From positions 21,777 through 85,776 of the forward strand of contig JABDFX010000001.1 of assembly GCA_013286315.1 (NCBI GenBank): a stretch of DNA of 64,000 nucleotides, in the 5' to 3' direction. Below, piece after piece: positions 38,231 through 48,823 of this stretch (position 1 is its first letter; each line of letters starts with the position of its first letter). Source of the stretch: Bacteroidota bacterium. Its GTDB lineage: Bacteria > Bacteroidota > Bacteroidia > Chitinophagales > Chitinophagaceae. The translations under genes were made by a program, and so were the position numbers. The notes beneath the pieces are model-generated. The model was not told the origin of the DNA. It searched no databases and was given only the letters and a program-made list of their open reading frames with translations.

Positions 38231-39463
38231 CTAGTTATGCAAGGATTCTAAATAATCAGCCATTTTGTCTCCTACGATATCCCAGTCATATTCACTTTTT
38301 ACAAAGAGAAATGCCTCATTGGCAATATTATTTGCTAACTGAGGGTCTTGCAATAATTCTACAACCTTATTTGCAAACAACCCGGGATTATCCGCTATCA
38401 ATATGTTATTCTGATCAGTATAGTTTATCCCTTCGGCGCCGATGGTTGTTGAAACAACCGGAACCTTATACGCCATGGCCTCCATAAGCTTTAAGCGGGT
38501 TCCGCTTCCGGACAATAAAGGCACAATGGCAATGGACGCTTTTCTATAATATGTATCAATCCTTTCGACACCCCCATGGTTAATAATTGAATTATTTTGA
38601 AGTAAACCCGACAATTCCTTACCAGGAATTCCCCTCCCAACCACTGACAATTTCGCATCCGGTATCTGCGTCAAAACCAAAGGGAAAACTTCCTTACAAA
38701 ACCAGGTAAGACCTTCCGTGTTTGGCAAATAATCAATGGATCCGCAAAAAAGTATTTCAAGAGGTTCTTTCTTAATTTCCATTCCCGGATTACGTTGTAT
38801 TTCGGATATGCCTACTCCGTTAGGAACTACCGTACCCGAAAGTTTTCCCTGATTCATCTCTATTAATTGTTCGAGATCAGTCTGACTGCAGGCAAATATC
38901 TTCATACCGTATTTAAACAAAGAAGTTTCAACCCTTTCAACATGTTTATATGCCGAATTACTTATAACCCCCTTTTCCCTGGCAACAAGGGCAAGTTTGG
39001 AATTTATATTATAGGCATCGTAAACGACAGGTATACCGGGACGAATCCGCCTTACAAGTTTGCTCAGGTTCAGAATCGCCATATCTTCCAAAATGACATA
39101 GTCAAATGAGGAATTTTTCAAAATTCCCTTCATCTGTGGATACAATAATATGTATTGATGGTCTGCAGACTCGCTCAGGGAACGGTTCCACAACCTGAAT
39201 CTAATGGCATTGGCAAATTTATCCGGGAGAAATGAAAACAAGTCAAAAATTCTTTTATTTTCTTTTGTACTATAAATATTGCATTTTTTTATGGCGGGGA
39301 ATTCGGATTGTGATTTAAAAAATGATTCCCTGTCCTGGCTCATCAGGGCAGTAACATGATAATGTTTGCACAATTGATTTAACAGGTTAAAGCATCTTTG
39401 CATGCCCCCGCTTGCCGGCGGATATATATTATTGAAGGGAATAACCATCAAAACGTTTTTCAT
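38231..39463 (-). CDS. Glycosyltransferase family 4
   Basis: 410 aa; PPASGGMQRCFNLLNQLCKHY, ILFCGSIDYLPNTEGLTWF, LLSGSGTRLKLMEAMAYKVPVVSTTIGAEGI. Confidence 0.93.
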   Translation of the reverse strand: MKNVLMVIPFNNIYPPASGGMQRCFNLLNQLCKHYHVTALMSQDRESFFKSQSEFPAIKKCNIYSTKENKRIFDLFSFLPDKFANAIRFRLWNRSLSESADHQYILLYPQMKGILKNSSFDYVILEDMAILNLSKLVRRIRPGIPVVYDAYNINSKLALVAREKGVISNSAYKHVERVETSLFKYGMKIFACSQTDLEQLIEMNQGKLSGTVVPNGVGISEIQRNPGMEIKKEPLEILFCGSIDYLPNTEGLTWFCKEVFPLVLTQIPDAKLSVVGRGIPGKELSGLLQNNSIINHGGVERIDTYYRKASIAIVPLLSGSGTRLKLMEAMAYKVPVVSTTIGAEGINYTDQNNILIADNPGLFANKVVELLQDPQLANNIANEAFLFVKSEYDWDIVGDKMADYLESLHN

Positions 39464-39467
39464 AGGC

Positions 39468-40421
39468 TCAAGATGCTAACTCTTCTTCCAGTAATTTGTC
39501 TAACAAATCTTCGCTATCCATTGAATACTTCCAATCTAATTCGCTCTTTGCTTTACCCGGGTCGCCGAATATATCTTCAATATCGACAGGTCTGTATAGC
39601 TCGTTACTCACTTCGTAAAATGCAGAATTGATACTTAATTTTTTAAATATATATTCAATAATATTTCTAAGACTGATCGATTGTCCCGAACAAAGAATAT
39701 AATCATCTGGTTTTTTCGATTGCATCATTAAATACATTCCTTCGACATATAATGGCGCGTATCCGAAATCCCTTCGGATATCAATGTTTCCAACCAAAAG
39801 TTTTGAATTTCCGCCGCGACTGATTTTTACACTTTCAGTCAAAACCTTTTTCATAAAGAAGTTACCACTTCTTAAAAAGGATTCATGGTTAAACAAGATA
39901 CCACAGCAAATAAACATGTTGTAACTCTCACGATAATGAATGCAGCTCCAATGAGCTGCTGCTTTGGATATCGCATAAGGACTAACTGGATGCAACACAC
40001 TGTTTTCCGTAATGGGTAAACTACTTACCTTTCCGTACATCTCACTGCTACTTGCCTGGTAAAATTTAATACTTCTGTCAACCAGTTTTATCGCTTCCAA
40101 TAAATTGAAAACTGACATGGTATTGAAATGAAAAGTGCCGATCGGCTGTCTGAATGACAATGATACTGAGCTTTGAGCCGCGAGATTATATATTTCAGCG
40201 GGTTTATATTGCGTGAGAATTTTAATAATCTGAGAAATATCGAGCAGATCACATTCTTCGATCAGGACTTTATTTCTGATTTTCAAATATTCTAACCCCC
40301 TTAAATCAGATGTTCCACTACTTCTGACGAGCCCAATCACGTTATGGCTTTTTCCAAGTAACAGGGCTGCCAGATAGGCTCCATCCTGTCCAGAGATGCC
40401 GGTTATGATTGTGGTCTTCAA
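39468..40421 (-). CDS. GDP-mannose 4,6-dehydratase-like SDR (second Gmd paralogue)
   Basis: 317 aa; TIITGISGQDGAYLAALLLGK, YQASSSEMYGKV, HPVSPYAISKAAAHWSC, FNHESFLRSGNFFMKKVL, DIRRDFGYAPLYVEGMYLMMQ. Confidence 0.85.
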   Translation of the reverse strand: MKTTIITGISGQDGAYLAALLLGKSHNVIGLVRSSGTSDLRGLEYLKIRNKVLIEECDLLDISQIIKILTQYKPAEIYNLAAQSSVSLSFRQPIGTFHFNTMSVFNLLEAIKLVDRSIKFYQASSSEMYGKVSSLPITENSVLHPVSPYAISKAAAHWSCIHYRESYNMFICCGILFNHESFLRSGNFFMKKVLTESVKISRGGNSKLLVGNIDIRRDFGYAPLYVEGMYLMMQSKKPDDYILCSGQSISLRNIIEYIFKKLSINSAFYEVSNELYRPVDIEDIFGDPGKAKSELDWKYSMDSEDLLDKLLEEELAS

Positions 40422-40447
40422 ATACTATTTCTTTGCAGTCTGTAAAT

Positions 40448-41209
40448 TCAGTTCAACCTCGCGGCTGTAATTAATCCATACCCTCCGGAAATTCTTTCAT
40501 CGGAAATGATTTTCATCCCAAATTCATTCAATCTGTTCATCACATCTTCAGGGGTTTTGCTTTTATTGGCCCACAAATGGTATTCCATGGTAACTGATTT
40601 CACTCCTCTCCATAATGAAGTATCTTCGAGCAATTCCCATTCGGCTCCCTCACAATCTATTTTTACAATATCGATATTTCCTCCGGCACGCTGAACCAGT
40701 TTGGAGAATGCGGTTCCCGTGATATTACCTTTTTCTGAATATTCAGTTTGCGTATGTAATTCAGATTTGCCGAAATTCAGCCTCAATTTGCAATCCGTCA
40801 AACTGACTGCTTCATAGTACACTTTCGCATTAAGTAAATGCGCATTGTGACTAAGCACTGATTCTAAAATCTTATTAGGTTCATAACAGGTGATTGATGC
40901 ATGGGCAAAATGCTGACGGGCTGCGATAGCAAAAAGTCCCTGATTTGCGCCTATGTCTACGATAACCCTAACTTCTGAAAGTAATTTTTTCAAATCGGTC
41001 AAATGATAACAATCATTGATGCAGATTTCATTGAACTCAAAAGCCATTTCCGCACTTGAAAAATCCATGAATTTAAATCTTTTCGATTTTCCATTGATGC
41101 GCAGGCACTCCGGGACAAACAACTCTTTATCCCTGAAATAAAAAATTCCATACTTTGCTGACTTCAATCGCTTTTTTAAACCACTTATTTTTCTTTTTAG
41201 ATAATTCAC
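40448..41209 (-). CDS. FkbM family methyltransferase
   Basis: 253 aa; RVIVDIGANQGLFAIAARQHF, IDIVKIDCEGAEWELLED, SVTMEYHLW. Confidence 0.88.
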   Translation of the reverse strand: MNYLKRKISGLKKRLKSAKYGIFYFRDKELFVPECLRINGKSKRFKFMDFSSAEMAFEFNEICINDCYHLTDLKKLLSEVRVIVDIGANQGLFAIAARQHFAHASITCYEPNKILESVLSHNAHLLNAKVYYEAVSLTDCKLRLNFGKSELHTQTEYSEKGNITGTAFSKLVQRAGGNIDIVKIDCEGAEWELLEDTSLWRGVKSVTMEYHLWANKSKTPEDVMNRLNEFGMKIISDERISGGYGLITAARLN

Positions 41210-42256
41210 CTAATTTTTGATGCCGCCTATTACCATTTTCTTTGTTATGTCAAGAAGTGCATTCGGTTCGCCGAAGTAAAACCTGCCATAGTGTTCGATA
41301 AAATTATTGAACACATATTCCGGCGTGTGTTTGAGATTATAAGTATGCATTAAATTCTTCAATTTGTTTTCCAGATCCATGTCACCATCATAGACCTGAA
41401 AGCAGGCCGGCAACAATCCGGGTCCCATAGATACCGGATTTTCATCCAGGCGCCACGCCATGGGCCAGGAACTATTTGGGGTAAAAACATATGTCCCGCA
41501 GGCGAGACACTCTGAGATAGGCAAACCAAAGGTTTCAGGAAAGGCAAGAAAAAAAACGGCAGCCTTGGAATATAACCTCCGGATTTCATCAATCGGGTAC
41601 TTCCCTTCCAATGCGATATACTTAACTCCCAGTTTTTTGAGCACAGACAGTTGCTGTTTTCTCTGGGTCTCATATCCCGGCTGTGCAAAATCAATCAAAG
41701 CAAAAAATTCATCTTTTTCTGTTGGTTTCAATAACTCTTTATTATCCAGGTTAACGCCTATAACCGCCTGATTTTGTTTCAGATCAGTTTTTACTTCCAT
41801 CAGACCTGTTACGAATAGATTATAATCATATAAAAGCTCATCATAATCATCGTCATTCATTTGTTTCTTTTTATTCAGCGGAGCTGAATCCAGCGGGCTT
41901 TCGGTATAACTGATGATGCAGCCTTTATAACGATTTCTTAGTTCCTTTATCGCAAAAAAATTTTTCCAAAAGGCATTGGGATAACACTCGGATAAAATAA
42001 TCGCATCATAATTGCTGATTTCCTGAATTAATTTACGATCAGCAAAATAATGGGTCAGTTTATTTCTGATCCTGAATTGAAGATTATTATGCCATCTCTT
42101 TGGTTTGTCATTCAGTGGTAATAACCGCATAAGCATCGGGATGCTGTCATAAAATATCCTATTTTCTATACCCAGATCTTTTAACATAGCTTGTAAGCCA
42201 AGCGAAATGATATTGGGGAAACAGGCACCTGGCCTGGAAAAAATAGCTATTCTCAC
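41210..42256 (-). CDS. Glycosyltransferase
   Basis: 348 aa; MRIAIFSRPGACFPNIISLGLQAMLKDLGI, AAVFFLAFPETFGLPISECLACGTYVFTPNSS. Confidence 0.8.
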   Translation of the reverse strand: MRIAIFSRPGACFPNIISLGLQAMLKDLGIENRIFYDSIPMLMRLLPLNDKPKRWHNNLQFRIRNKLTHYFADRKLIQEISNYDAIILSECYPNAFWKNFFAIKELRNRYKGCIISYTESPLDSAPLNKKKQMNDDDYDELLYDYNLFVTGLMEVKTDLKQNQAVIGVNLDNKELLKPTEKDEFFALIDFAQPGYETQRKQQLSVLKKLGVKYIALEGKYPIDEIRRLYSKAAVFFLAFPETFGLPISECLACGTYVFTPNSSWPMAWRLDENPVSMGPGLLPACFQVYDGDMDLENKLKNLMHTYNLKHTPEYVFNNFIEHYGRFYFGEPNALLDITKKMVIGGIKN

Positions 42257-43365
42257 GATTGATGAAAGTTTTTACTTTTTTCATAATCGTGAATGGCTCC
42301 TTTAAATGCCTGCAGAAATTGGTGCCCATACAAACTGTCAGGCTCCAGAAAGTTGCCCTCGGCCCATTCATTCCACGATTTTAATATTACAATTTTCTCC
42401 TGGTCAGGTTTGTTTTCTGTCTGCTCAAATGCCTTTACGCACAATTTACGAAATAGTGCTGGAGAAGATTTCTCAAAAAGCCATCCATCCTTCCCGCTTC
42501 TTGGCGTATTATCCCATCCAGGATATATTAACGGGTATTCTTTAGGAGTCATTGAATGATCAGGATACCGGTTTACATAATTTTTATACTGAATGATAAC
42601 CGGAAGTTTAAACTTCTCACCTCTTATTTCATTAAAGTCAATATTCAACATTTTGTGTAATGCCTTATCTACCAGAGTTGGATCTCTGAGTTTATGCAAC
42701 TGGGGACCTAATTCCGAAATAGCGCTGTAACCATACAGGTTATTATCCCATTCAGGAGGCATGTGCATTCCCACAAAATGAATTCCATTCAGTCCTTCTT
42801 TAATGGCAAGATTTTGCCAAACACTTGTAAATAACTCAGGAGATGGCATTTCCATTGGGCGGAATACAAATACCAGTTTCCTGCCGTTTACCTCGATATA
42901 TCGATTGTCGTGAAAAGCTTCTAATAAGCTATAAAAATGTTTCTCAAAATCTTCGATACCTGGATAGGTTTGTTCGATTAATGTCTTTTTATTAGACAAA
43001 CCATGCCAGGTTCCTGACCATGTTTGATTAGCCCAGGATATGCAAAACGGAAAATCCGGTTTTTTTGATTCTACCATCTCTAAAAATGGTCGTTCGATAA
43101 TCCGCCGCCCGGCAAACCAGTAATGCCAATAACAAAACCCGTAAATACCATATGACTTTGCCAGATCTGATTGGGCCTCCCTGACTTCAGGAACCCGTAA
43201 ATCATAAAATCCAAGGTCGCCGGGAAGCCGGGGTTGTAAATGACTTTTGTATATGGGCTTCGCCTTGGTAACATTTGTCCATTCGGTAAATCCCTTTCCC
43301 CACCATTCGTCATTTTCGGGAATTGGATGGAACTGGGGCAGATATAAAGCGATTGATCTGATCAT
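42253..43365 (-). CDS. wbsX: WbsX-like (glycoside hydrolase family 99-like domain) polysaccharide biosynthesis protein
   Basis: 370 aa; ALYLPQFHPIPENDEWWGKGFTEWTNVTKAKPIYKSHLQPRLPGDLGFYDLR, SWNEWAEGNFLEPD. Confidence 0.93.
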   Translation of the reverse strand: MIRSIALYLPQFHPIPENDEWWGKGFTEWTNVTKAKPIYKSHLQPRLPGDLGFYDLRVPEVREAQSDLAKSYGIYGFCYWHYWFAGRRIIERPFLEMVESKKPDFPFCISWANQTWSGTWHGLSNKKTLIEQTYPGIEDFEKHFYSLLEAFHDNRYIEVNGRKLVFVFRPMEMPSPELFTSVWQNLAIKEGLNGIHFVGMHMPPEWDNNLYGYSAISELGPQLHKLRDPTLVDKALHKMLNIDFNEIRGEKFKLPVIIQYKNYVNRYPDHSMTPKEYPLIYPGWDNTPRSGKDGWLFEKSSPALFRKLCVKAFEQTENKPDQEKIVILKSWNEWAEGNFLEPDSLYGHQFLQAFKGAIHDYEKSKNFHQS

Positions 43366-44255
43366 TAACGCCTGGCGTAATTATATCTATTCAGGCGTAA
43401 AAAATTATTCAAATAATTTTTCAACACCGTTGCCTTTTTCCCCGTATGCCAAACGGAAAAAAAAAGAAAATAAAAAGATTTAAAGTATTTTCCTTCGCCC
43501 AGGAATTTATTTGAAATATTAAAAAAGACCCAGGAATATTGTCTATAGAGCTTATTAAAGTAACCCGTCTTGTGGTATTTTTTCAGATTCAATACAATAT
43601 CCTCACTGGTAAATTTATCATTGTTACTTTTAGTACTGACACCGCCCGCAAAAAAACGTGAAACTATTTCATCCTGATATTGAACCTTCGCAAATGCGAA
43701 ACACCTGTGATTTAAATCCCAGTCTGCAGAGGTTTTGTAATCAATATTGTAATTTCCCAGCTTGCTGAAGACAGTCTTTCTATAAAATATCCCCTGCTGA
43801 CATATATTTTTTTCGAATAATCTTTCGAGAGAAAATTCACCATCATATATATCTCCGTCCTTTGCCCAGGCTGTGGTTCCGATTATTTTGACATTACCAT
43901 ATACAAAATCCGAGAGTGATGGCTTTAGCACAGCAGCCATTCGGGACAATATATTATTGTCATATAACTGATCATCAGAACCTAAGAATAGCAACCACTC
44001 GCCGGTTGCTCTTTCAATACCCTTATTCATGGCATCATAAACACCTGCATCCTTTTCAGATATAAAAGATATTTTTTCATTTCCCATTGCAATAGATTTT
44101 ACAACACCCAATGTATTGTCCGTAGACAACCCGTCTATAATCATTATTTCAAAATCCTCAAATGACTGATTCATGATACTTTCCAGGCAATGGAGGATAT
44201 GCGTTTCTGCGTTGAAGGAAGGAATAATAATTGTAATAAAAACCTCAGGGCGCAT
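43365..44255 (-). CDS. Glycosyltransferase family 2
   Basis: 296 aa; FITIIIPSFNAETHILHCLESIMNQSFEDFEIMIIDGLSTDNTL, GVYDAMNKGIERATGEWLLFLGSDD. Confidence 0.93.
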   Translation of the reverse strand: MRPEVFITIIIPSFNAETHILHCLESIMNQSFEDFEIMIIDGLSTDNTLGVVKSIAMGNEKISFISEKDAGVYDAMNKGIERATGEWLLFLGSDDQLYDNNILSRMAAVLKPSLSDFVYGNVKIIGTTAWAKDGDIYDGEFSLERLFEKNICQQGIFYRKTVFSKLGNYNIDYKTSADWDLNHRCFAFAKVQYQDEIVSRFFAGGVSTKSNNDKFTSEDIVLNLKKYHKTGYFNKLYRQYSWVFFNISNKFLGEGKYFKSFYFLFFSVWHTGKKATVLKNYLNNFLRLNRYNYARR

Positions 44256-44267
44256 AATGAGAATAAT

Positions 44268-45134
44268 CTATCTGGATTTCACAAACTTACCTTTTTCATT
44301 ATCATAGGCAACCATCTTCTGTTTTTCATTTGTATAGTTTAGAAACCCAAATCGTCGGACAAGAGCTGAGATCCAGGTATACTTCCTTTCCAGGTTCAAT
44401 TTTTTTAATATTACTTTATCTTCATTAGGTAATTCCTTTATGTGCAAGTCTATTACCTGATCACATTCCTGAAGATAAGAAGGATAATACTTCTCCGATT
44501 GTTGACCTTTGCGTAGTCTGAATGCGCCGATGAGTGCCGGCGTAATAAATTGCTCAGCATACTTATAAAATCTCATCCATAGTTCAAAATCTCCCGCATA
44601 TTTATAATCACTCGAAATACTGGCTCCCGATTTTTCCCATAAAGACCTACGCCAATAAGTTGATTCCTGTTGAATAAATATCCCATCATGATACTCCTTT
44701 CGATAAAATGAAAATCTGGAAGATCTTTGCGGACGTTGAAATACAATCCTGCCAGATTCATCCGCCATACAGGGATATCCCTGCAGCCACTCAACATCAG
44801 CATTGTTTTGAAATATATCAGCCAGAGTGAATAAAGACTTGTTCAGTAACAGGTCATCAGAATTCAGCCAGCCCATGATTTCTCCTGTCGCCTTTTTAAA
44901 TCCGCGGTTCAGCGCATCGTACATTCCATCATCCTTTTGAGAAGTAAAGTATGTTATATGTTGTTCATATTTTTTTATGACCTCCATGCTGTTATCGGTG
45001 CTTCCGCCATCCATTATGATATATTCAAGATTCGGATATTTTTGGCCAATGACCGACAAGATGGATTCCTCAATAAAGTTTCCCTGATTAAAAGTTGGAG
45101 TAACGATAGAAATCTTTGGAAACTGATCAGACAT
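44268..45134 (-). CDS. Glycosyltransferase family 2
   Basis: Start revised to MSDQFPKISIVTPTFNQGNFIEESI; DGGSTDNSMEVIKKYE, GMYDALNRGFKKATGEIMGWLNSDD. Confidence 0.92.
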   Translation of the reverse strand: MSDQFPKISIVTPTFNQGNFIEESILSVIGQKYPNLEYIIMDGGSTDNSMEVIKKYEQHITYFTSQKDDGMYDALNRGFKKATGEIMGWLNSDDLLLNKSLFTLADIFQNNADVEWLQGYPCMADESGRIVFQRPQRSSRFSFYRKEYHDGIFIQQESTYWRRSLWEKSGASISSDYKYAGDFELWMRFYKYAEQFITPALIGAFRLRKGQQSEKYYPSYLQECDQVIDLHIKELPNEDKVILKKLNLERKYTWISALVRRFGFLNYTNEKQKMVAYDNEKGKFVKSR

Positions 45135-45855
45135 ATGAATTATTGGCAAAAACGGGATGGTCCTTTCTGATATAAAAAGCATCGCATTGCCAGAAAGCCT
45201 GATCGCCAGGTCTGCGCATGATGTCAACCATATCTATCAACCTAAAACCCCGGTTTTCCAATTCTGCTGATAATTCATGAAACAATAAGCAGGTTGGGGA
45301 TATACGGAATCCATATACTTCAATGACTAATAGTGAGGTTCTCCCCAATGTTTCTTCAGCTCCTTTTAGGATCGGTAGTTCATACCCATGAGTGTCAAGT
45401 TTTAAAAGAATTGACCTTCCGGCTTCTTTCACGATATCATCTACCCTGACTATTGGAACCCGCCTGGAATTTAGAGTAGGTCCTCCATAAACTCCACTTC
45501 CATCCAAATCCGGTGAAACTTCCAACCATGTTTCACCTGAGGATTCACCGGCAACAGCAAGGTGAAAATTGATATTTTTTGTTGCTATCTTCAACTCCTT
45601 TAAATAACCTTCATTTTCAATGAGTGGCTCAATTAATTCAAACCTGGAGTTTGGCCAAAATTTTAATCCTTTATTGGTCCAGCTGCCCTGAGCAGCACCA
45701 ATATCCACAATTAGATCTGGTAAAATGCCTAGTTCTTTCATCCGGAGAAGTCCTTCTTCCATTCCTGTAACATGCACTTGGCTACTATCTATTTTAAAAA
45801 TATTATACCCGGACTTGTTTATAATATATTTAATTAATTTTTTTATCATTCCCAT
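45127..45855 (-). CDS. FkbM family methyltransferase
   Basis: 242 aa; LPDLIVDIGAAQGSWTNKGLKFWPNSRFELIEP, ILLKLDTHGYELPILKGAEE. Confidence 0.9.
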   Translation of the reverse strand: MGMIKKLIKYIINKSGYNIFKIDSSQVHVTGMEEGLLRMKELGILPDLIVDIGAAQGSWTNKGLKFWPNSRFELIEPLIENEGYLKELKIATKNINFHLAVAGESSGETWLEVSPDLDGSGVYGGPTLNSRRVPIVRVDDIVKEAGRSILLKLDTHGYELPILKGAEETLGRTSLLVIEVYGFRISPTCLLFHELSAELENRGFRLIDMVDIMRRPGDQAFWQCDAFYIRKDHPVFANNSYV

Positions 45856-45893
45856 CCAGTCTATTTTATCCGATGAAGAGATTTATTTTCGGA

Positions 45894-47183
45894 TTAATTT
45901 TTCCAACATAGTCTTATTTTCTCGAACTCATCAAATGATTCCAATAGTCCCTTAAAACCGTGCTCGACAGAATTATTTCCAGAAACTTCGAGCCCCTTTT
46001 TTATCATGTTGTTCCTTAAATCTTCGTCGGTTGCAACCATTTTAATTTTCTCTTTAATATCCAGATATTCTTTCGGGTCAATATATAATGCAGCTCCCTG
46101 TGTTTGCTCGTGATGACCAGCAAAATCACTGCAGATTACCGGACATCCGCATGAAATAGCTTCAGATATTGGCATATTAGTGGGTCCCAGGAGAGACGGG
46201 AATACCATTGCAAATGCGTGGGTATATAAAACCTTCATCTCCGCATCTGATACAAAACCTAAATAGCGAATTTCCTGACCTAGATTTTCGTTCTTTAAAA
46301 AATCCATGACATACTCAAGGTTTCCCTGATCCGACCCGGTGAATATCAACTCAAAAATAATTCCTTCTCTTTTAAGTGCAGCCATTGCCTTTATAAGATT
46401 TATATGATTCTTATGGGGCCAGAATTGAGCCGGGTAAAAAAGATATTTTTTATTCATTAGCTTAAATTTTTCCAGAATATCAATAACTTCTGTGTTAGTT
46501 AATTCCAAATGAACAAGACCAGAAGGAAACTGTGGAACAATTACTATCTTATCGGGATTGGTATTGTAATATTGGCAAATATCAGATTTGCCACTTTCTG
46601 ATTCGGCTATAATTCTGTAAGCCCTGTGTGCTATCGCATTTAAAAGGTTCTGCCTTGCATCATACTGTCCGTTATATGAAACCTCAGGAAAGACGCTTAT
46701 AGTCAGATGCCCTATATCCCAAATAGTAGAATAAAATGGTATGTCAAAATCCTCACATGTAAATGCCGCAGGATAATAAACACATTTAATTTGATGATCG
46801 TGAATCAATTTTCTGAAATTAGCGGGATCTTTCTGCGGTATTCTTTTACTTTCTATTATTGCTTTCAATTTATCTCTAACCAATGTCACAGAAGTCAGTT
46901 TCAATTTCTCGATGAAAAAATTGCTTGTCTTCAGAAGCCTCTCTAATGATTTTAGATATTTTTCCTGTTCGTTTTTTATACCAGCATCTCCGATTGGGTT
47001 ATAAAGTACATAATTTGAGACCATATTGTATTCTTCGGGAAGAATTTTTGTCTTCGATTTTACTATAAATATGAATTCATGATTACTGGAAACCCTGGAA
47101 AAATAGTCTACTACCGTCTTGGTATAAGAATGACCCCCGCCCGCCGGACTACCCCAATTATCCAAATAAATTCCTATCCTCAT
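45894..47183 (-). CDS. Glycosyltransferase family 4
   Basis: 429 aa; GSPAGGGHSYTKTVVDYF, KYLFYPAQFWPHKNHINLIKAMA, AFAMVFPSLLGPTNMPISEAISCGCPVICSDFAGHHEQ. Confidence 0.92.
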   Translation of the reverse strand: MRIGIYLDNWGSPAGGGHSYTKTVVDYFSRVSSNHEFIFIVKSKTKILPEEYNMVSNYVLYNPIGDAGIKNEQEKYLKSLERLLKTSNFFIEKLKLTSVTLVRDKLKAIIESKRIPQKDPANFRKLIHDHQIKCVYYPAAFTCEDFDIPFYSTIWDIGHLTISVFPEVSYNGQYDARQNLLNAIAHRAYRIIAESESGKSDICQYYNTNPDKIVIVPQFPSGLVHLELTNTEVIDILEKFKLMNKKYLFYPAQFWPHKNHINLIKAMAALKREGIIFELIFTGSDQGNLEYVMDFLKNENLGQEIRYLGFVSDAEMKVLYTHAFAMVFPSLLGPTNMPISEAISCGCPVICSDFAGHHEQTQGAALYIDPKEYLDIKEKIKMVATDEDLRNNMIKKGLEVSGNNSVEHGFKGLLESFDEFEKIRLCWKN

Positions 47184-47194
47184 TTATTCTTCCG

Positions 47195-47968
47195 TTATCT
47201 CTTTACTTTTTGCGCAAGTGTTATTATATGCCAGGTATCTTCATTTATTGCCTTTTCTTTATTATATCCGGCAAAATTATTAACAATGTTAAAATGACAA
47301 TCTTCAAGCATGCCACTCATCTCCTGCAAAAGAAAAAATCTATTTTTTTGCGTTTCCTCTAAAATAAAATAAGTTCCATCATTATTTGTTTGATATATTG
47401 AATAGCGAACATCGCAGGTCTGAGATCTGATATCAATTGAAGTTTCGGAAATTCTCAAAATTTCTGAGTTTTCAAACTTCCACCTTTTAATTCGTATCGG
47501 ATCATATCCTTTTAACATAGCTGCCGCATGCCAGAATTCGACAATAAAAATTCCTCCTTCATTTAATTTATCGTATACATTTTTAAAAACGGCTCTAATA
47601 TTATCATTTGAAATTAAATACCCAATTGAATCAAATAAACAAAGTATCACATCGAACTTACGGGGAATATCCCCAATATCCCGCATATCAATCATTCTAA
47701 ATTGAACATTAGACGAGCGCTCACTGGCTTTTATTTTTGCCTGATCGATCATTCCATCAGAATTGTCGGTAGCAAGTATACTATAACCTTTCTTCTCAAG
47801 AAAAAAAGCATGATTTCCTGTACCACAAGCTAATTCCAGTAGCTCATTATATTCGTTTCCATTGGTTTCAAGTATCAACTGGTGGATAAAATCAGATTCA
47901 GCTTTATAATCCTTGTCTGAGTAAAATAAATCATACAGACTTGCATGTTTTCCAATATATGATGGCAT
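47195..47968 (-). CDS. Class I SAM-dependent methyltransferase
   Basis: 257 aa; YNELLELACGTGNHAFFLEKKGYSILATDNSDGMIDQAK, FDVILCLFDSIGYL. Confidence 0.9.
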   Translation of the reverse strand: MPSYIGKHASLYDLFYSDKDYKAESDFIHQLILETNGNEYNELLELACGTGNHAFFLEKKGYSILATDNSDGMIDQAKIKASERSSNVQFRMIDMRDIGDIPRKFDVILCLFDSIGYLISNDNIRAVFKNVYDKLNEGGIFIVEFWHAAAMLKGYDPIRIKRWKFENSEILRISETSIDIRSQTCDVRYSIYQTNNDGTYFILEETQKNRFFLLQEMSGMLEDCHFNIVNNFAGYNKEKAINEDTWHIITLAQKVKR

Positions 47969-47984
47969 TTTTTGTGGAGATTAC

Positions 47985-48821
47985 CTATTTAGGCGTAAGA
48001 AGAACACCGATATTTTGGAGATGAACCTCCTTATTAGGAAAAGTCATAGAATAACTATCAGATTCTTCGAATCCAAATCGTATTTTATATTTAGACTCTT
48101 CAATTACTTTATAAAATTCTTTCTTTGTCAATATTGTCGAAGCCACATTTACAATCTCATCCGAAATATCAATACTTCCAGGCCCGTTATCTCTTAATTG
48201 ACTCGGTTGAATTGTAATTACAGCTGTATCCAAATTCAGATTTACCGGCAGTCTGCTTATATAAATAAAACTGTAGTTAGAATTTAATAATTTTGACAGA
48301 AATGCTAAGGGATCCGGAACATATTGAATTGCACCCTGAGCAATACAAACAGGAGAGTTAGAATTCTGAAAAACGATGTCAATATTTTCGGAGAAGTTTA
48401 GAATATTATCAGAATAAGCATTTTTTTTTGCAGCCTCCACCATTTCTTTAGTCTCAACAATTTCCCATTGCTTTATTTGATCAGGAAAGAATTTGGATAC
48501 AAAAAAATAAAAAGCTCCACAGGCGCCGCCAATTTCAACAATTGTCAATTTCTGATCCTTAAAATGATTCAATACATCGTTTATTACTAACAAATTCTGG
48601 ATATCCTGCTTTTCTTTCAAAACAACTGGAATATTATGAATATATTTTCTTGTTTTCAAAGAAACAACTTCTGCAATTCTTTTATTATTGTAAGACCCTG
48701 CTTTCTCCGCTTCTTCAAAAGTTGCAAATTGAGGCATAACCAATTTCTCGAATAAGGGTTGTCGTTTTCTCGCAAGTTTCCGATAAATAATTGGTGGTAT
48801 AATATCGCGAAAATTAACCAT
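47985..48821 (-). CDS. Putative methyltransferase, TIGR04325-like
   Basis: 278 aa; FATFEEAEKAGSYNNKRIAEVV, LTIVEIGGACGAFYFFVSKFF, SRLPVNLNLDTAVITIQ. Confidence 0.72.
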   Translation of the reverse strand: MVNFRDIIPPIIYRKLARKRQPLFEKLVMPQFATFEEAEKAGSYNNKRIAEVVSLKTRKYIHNIPVVLKEKQDIQNLLVINDVLNHFKDQKLTIVEIGGACGAFYFFVSKFFPDQIKQWEIVETKEMVEAAKKNAYSDNILNFSENIDIVFQNSNSPVCIAQGAIQYVPDPLAFLSKLLNSNYSFIYISRLPVNLNLDTAVITIQPSQLRDNGPGSIDISDEIVNVASTILTKKEFYKVIEESKYKIRFGFEESDSYSMTFPNKEVHLQNIGVLLTPK

Positions 48822-48823
48822 GT

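Noticed and set aside
44268-45227. Long form of the GT2 protein beginning MTSCADLAIRL
   Set aside because: The N-terminal 31 residues overlap the FkbM gene; the conserved GT2 start MSDQFPKISIVTPTFNQ fits 45134.
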